NCBI RefSeq assembly: GCF_011682175.1
Contig: NZ_WHJG01000012.1
Coordinates: 62,001-126,000, forward strand
Length of the DNA: 64,000 nucleotides
Direction: 5' to 3'
Source: Massilia frigida
GTDB taxonomy: Bacteria > Pseudomonadota > Gammaproteobacteria > Burkholderiales > Burkholderiaceae_D
The notes below the pieces were generated by a model. It worked only from the letters and a program-made list of their open reading frames with translations. It was not told the DNA's origin and made no database searches. Shown one piece after another: positions 63,382 through 64,000 of this stretch. Each line of letters opens with the position of its first letter. The stretch's first letter is position 1. A program made the position numbers and the translations under genes.

Positions 63382-64000
63382 TCAGGACGGCGCGAGAAGG
63401 GCGGCGGCAATCGGTCCGCACGCACCGGCCAGCCCGGCAAGCATGCACCAGCGCCGGCCCGGCCGGCTGGCGCGTGCGAACAGACGTGCCAGCAGCGCCG
63501 CGCCCAGCCCGCCGAGGAGGGGCAACAGGCCGGCGCCGTCCAGCTGCATTGTTAACCGCGGAATCAGGAACATGACAAGGGCCGCGTACAGGAAGGCGGT
63601 CGTCACGACGCCGAGGCACGCCAGTGTCATTCGCGGTGCCGGCCCGGATAGCCGTGGGCGGCCTACGCGCCCGTCCAGCACCGCCGCTGCCAGCACTGCG
63701 CCGGCCAGCGCGGCCGCGGTGCCAGCGAGATAGGCGCCGGCATGACCGACGTGGTCCGCCAGCACGGCCCCGGCGGCAGGTGCGCAGCAGGCCGCCACCG
63801 CCGCGCCGCCGGCCAGTTGGGCCAGCGCACGCGCACCGCCGCCGTCGGCGTTGTCGTGCGCATAGCCATGGCAGGCGCTGAGCATCAGCCCCACGCCGGC
63901 GCCGGCCGTGGCGCGCGCGAGCATCAGCAGCGCCAGATGGGGCGCGAATGCGGTACAGGCCAGCGCCGCCCCTGCGACCAGCGCACCGCTCACGTAGCTG
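63382..64000 (-). CDS. MFS transporter, C-terminal part (5' truncated)
   Basis: The frame is open to the right edge, giving about 205 residues with six hydrophobic helices. ARATAGAGVGLMLSACHGYAH resembles the MFS helix 4-5 region, and the later RLFARASRPGRR loop fits the C-terminal half. The substrate cannot be read. It ends about 136 bases before the DUF4157 start. Confidence 0.75.
   Translation of the reverse strand, partial: SYVSGALVAGAALACTAFAPHLALLMLARATAGAGVGLMLSACHGYAHDNADGGGARALAQLAGGAAVAACCAPAAGAVLADHVGHAGAYLAGTAAALAGAVLAAAVLDGRVGRPRLSGPAPRMTLACLGVVTTAFLYAALVMFLIPRLTMQLDGAGLLPLLGGLGAALLARLFARASRPGRRWCMLAGLAGACGPIAAALLAPS

Overview
The window is high-GC DNA from a betaproteobacterium, most likely Oxalobacteraceae of the Massilia/Duganella/Telluria type. 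This rests on gene content: an MSHA pilus locus, divergent bamD/rluD, phaC followed by phaR, and rimO-metC. The genus is an inference.

Layout. (1) 1-8517: MSHA pilus assembly on the + strand, from the end of an MshQ-like DUF6701 protein through mshI, a PilN-like gene, mshJ, mshK, mshL, mshM and mshN, mostly with ATGA-type overlaps. (2) 8590-11331: a GNAT enzyme, a degenerate HD-GYP protein and a methionine-type aminotransferase. (3) 11882-27276, - strand: one compact unit. In transcription order it holds a tandem-repeat protein with two in-frame starts, a subtilisin-like (S8) protease, a type II thioesterase, an NRPS module (C-A-T, valine-like code), a PKS module (KS-AT-KR-T), an NRPS half-module (C, the main part of an A domain, a methyltransferase) and a 199-residue protein carrying the rest of that A domain plus a carrier domain. 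(4) 27775-46073: housekeeping and accessory genes: PIN protein, yaaA, bamD, rluD, pgeF-like, phaC, phaR, rimO, metC, trxC, a DUF72 protein, a hybrid sensor kinase, a GFA-family protein and a Ser/Thr kinase with TPRs. (5) 46084-49992: a sigma-54 activator facing a gene with a full-consensus -24/-12 promoter and a palindromic upstream site, followed by a CxxCH protein. (6) 50091-54402: an overlapping exported trypsin-like protease/NlpC-P60 pair, a second GNAT and serB. (7) 54410-64000: mfd, a 5'-nucleotidase, an HDOD protein, a PP2C phosphatase, an orphan DUF4157 (eCIS-core) protein and the end of an MFS transporter.

The most unusual part is region 3. Its last adenylation domain is interrupted by a guanidinoacetate-methyltransferase-like domain, and the polypeptide then ends exactly at that domain's natural C terminus. 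The rest of the adenylation domain, including the A10 lysine, is a separate ATGA-coupled gene. The same apparent operon opens with a protein of 27-residue repeats and an S8 protease lacking a signal peptide. Colinear reading predicts a statine-like unit (valine + malonate + ketoreduction) followed by a residue altered by the methyltransferase. No terminal release domain, MbtH, transporter or PPTase is visible.

The second unusual unit is the sigma-54 circuit at 46084-49992, whose regulator, operator-like palindrome, promoter and target genes can all be seen. All assignments were made by reading the sequence and translations; no database search was run.
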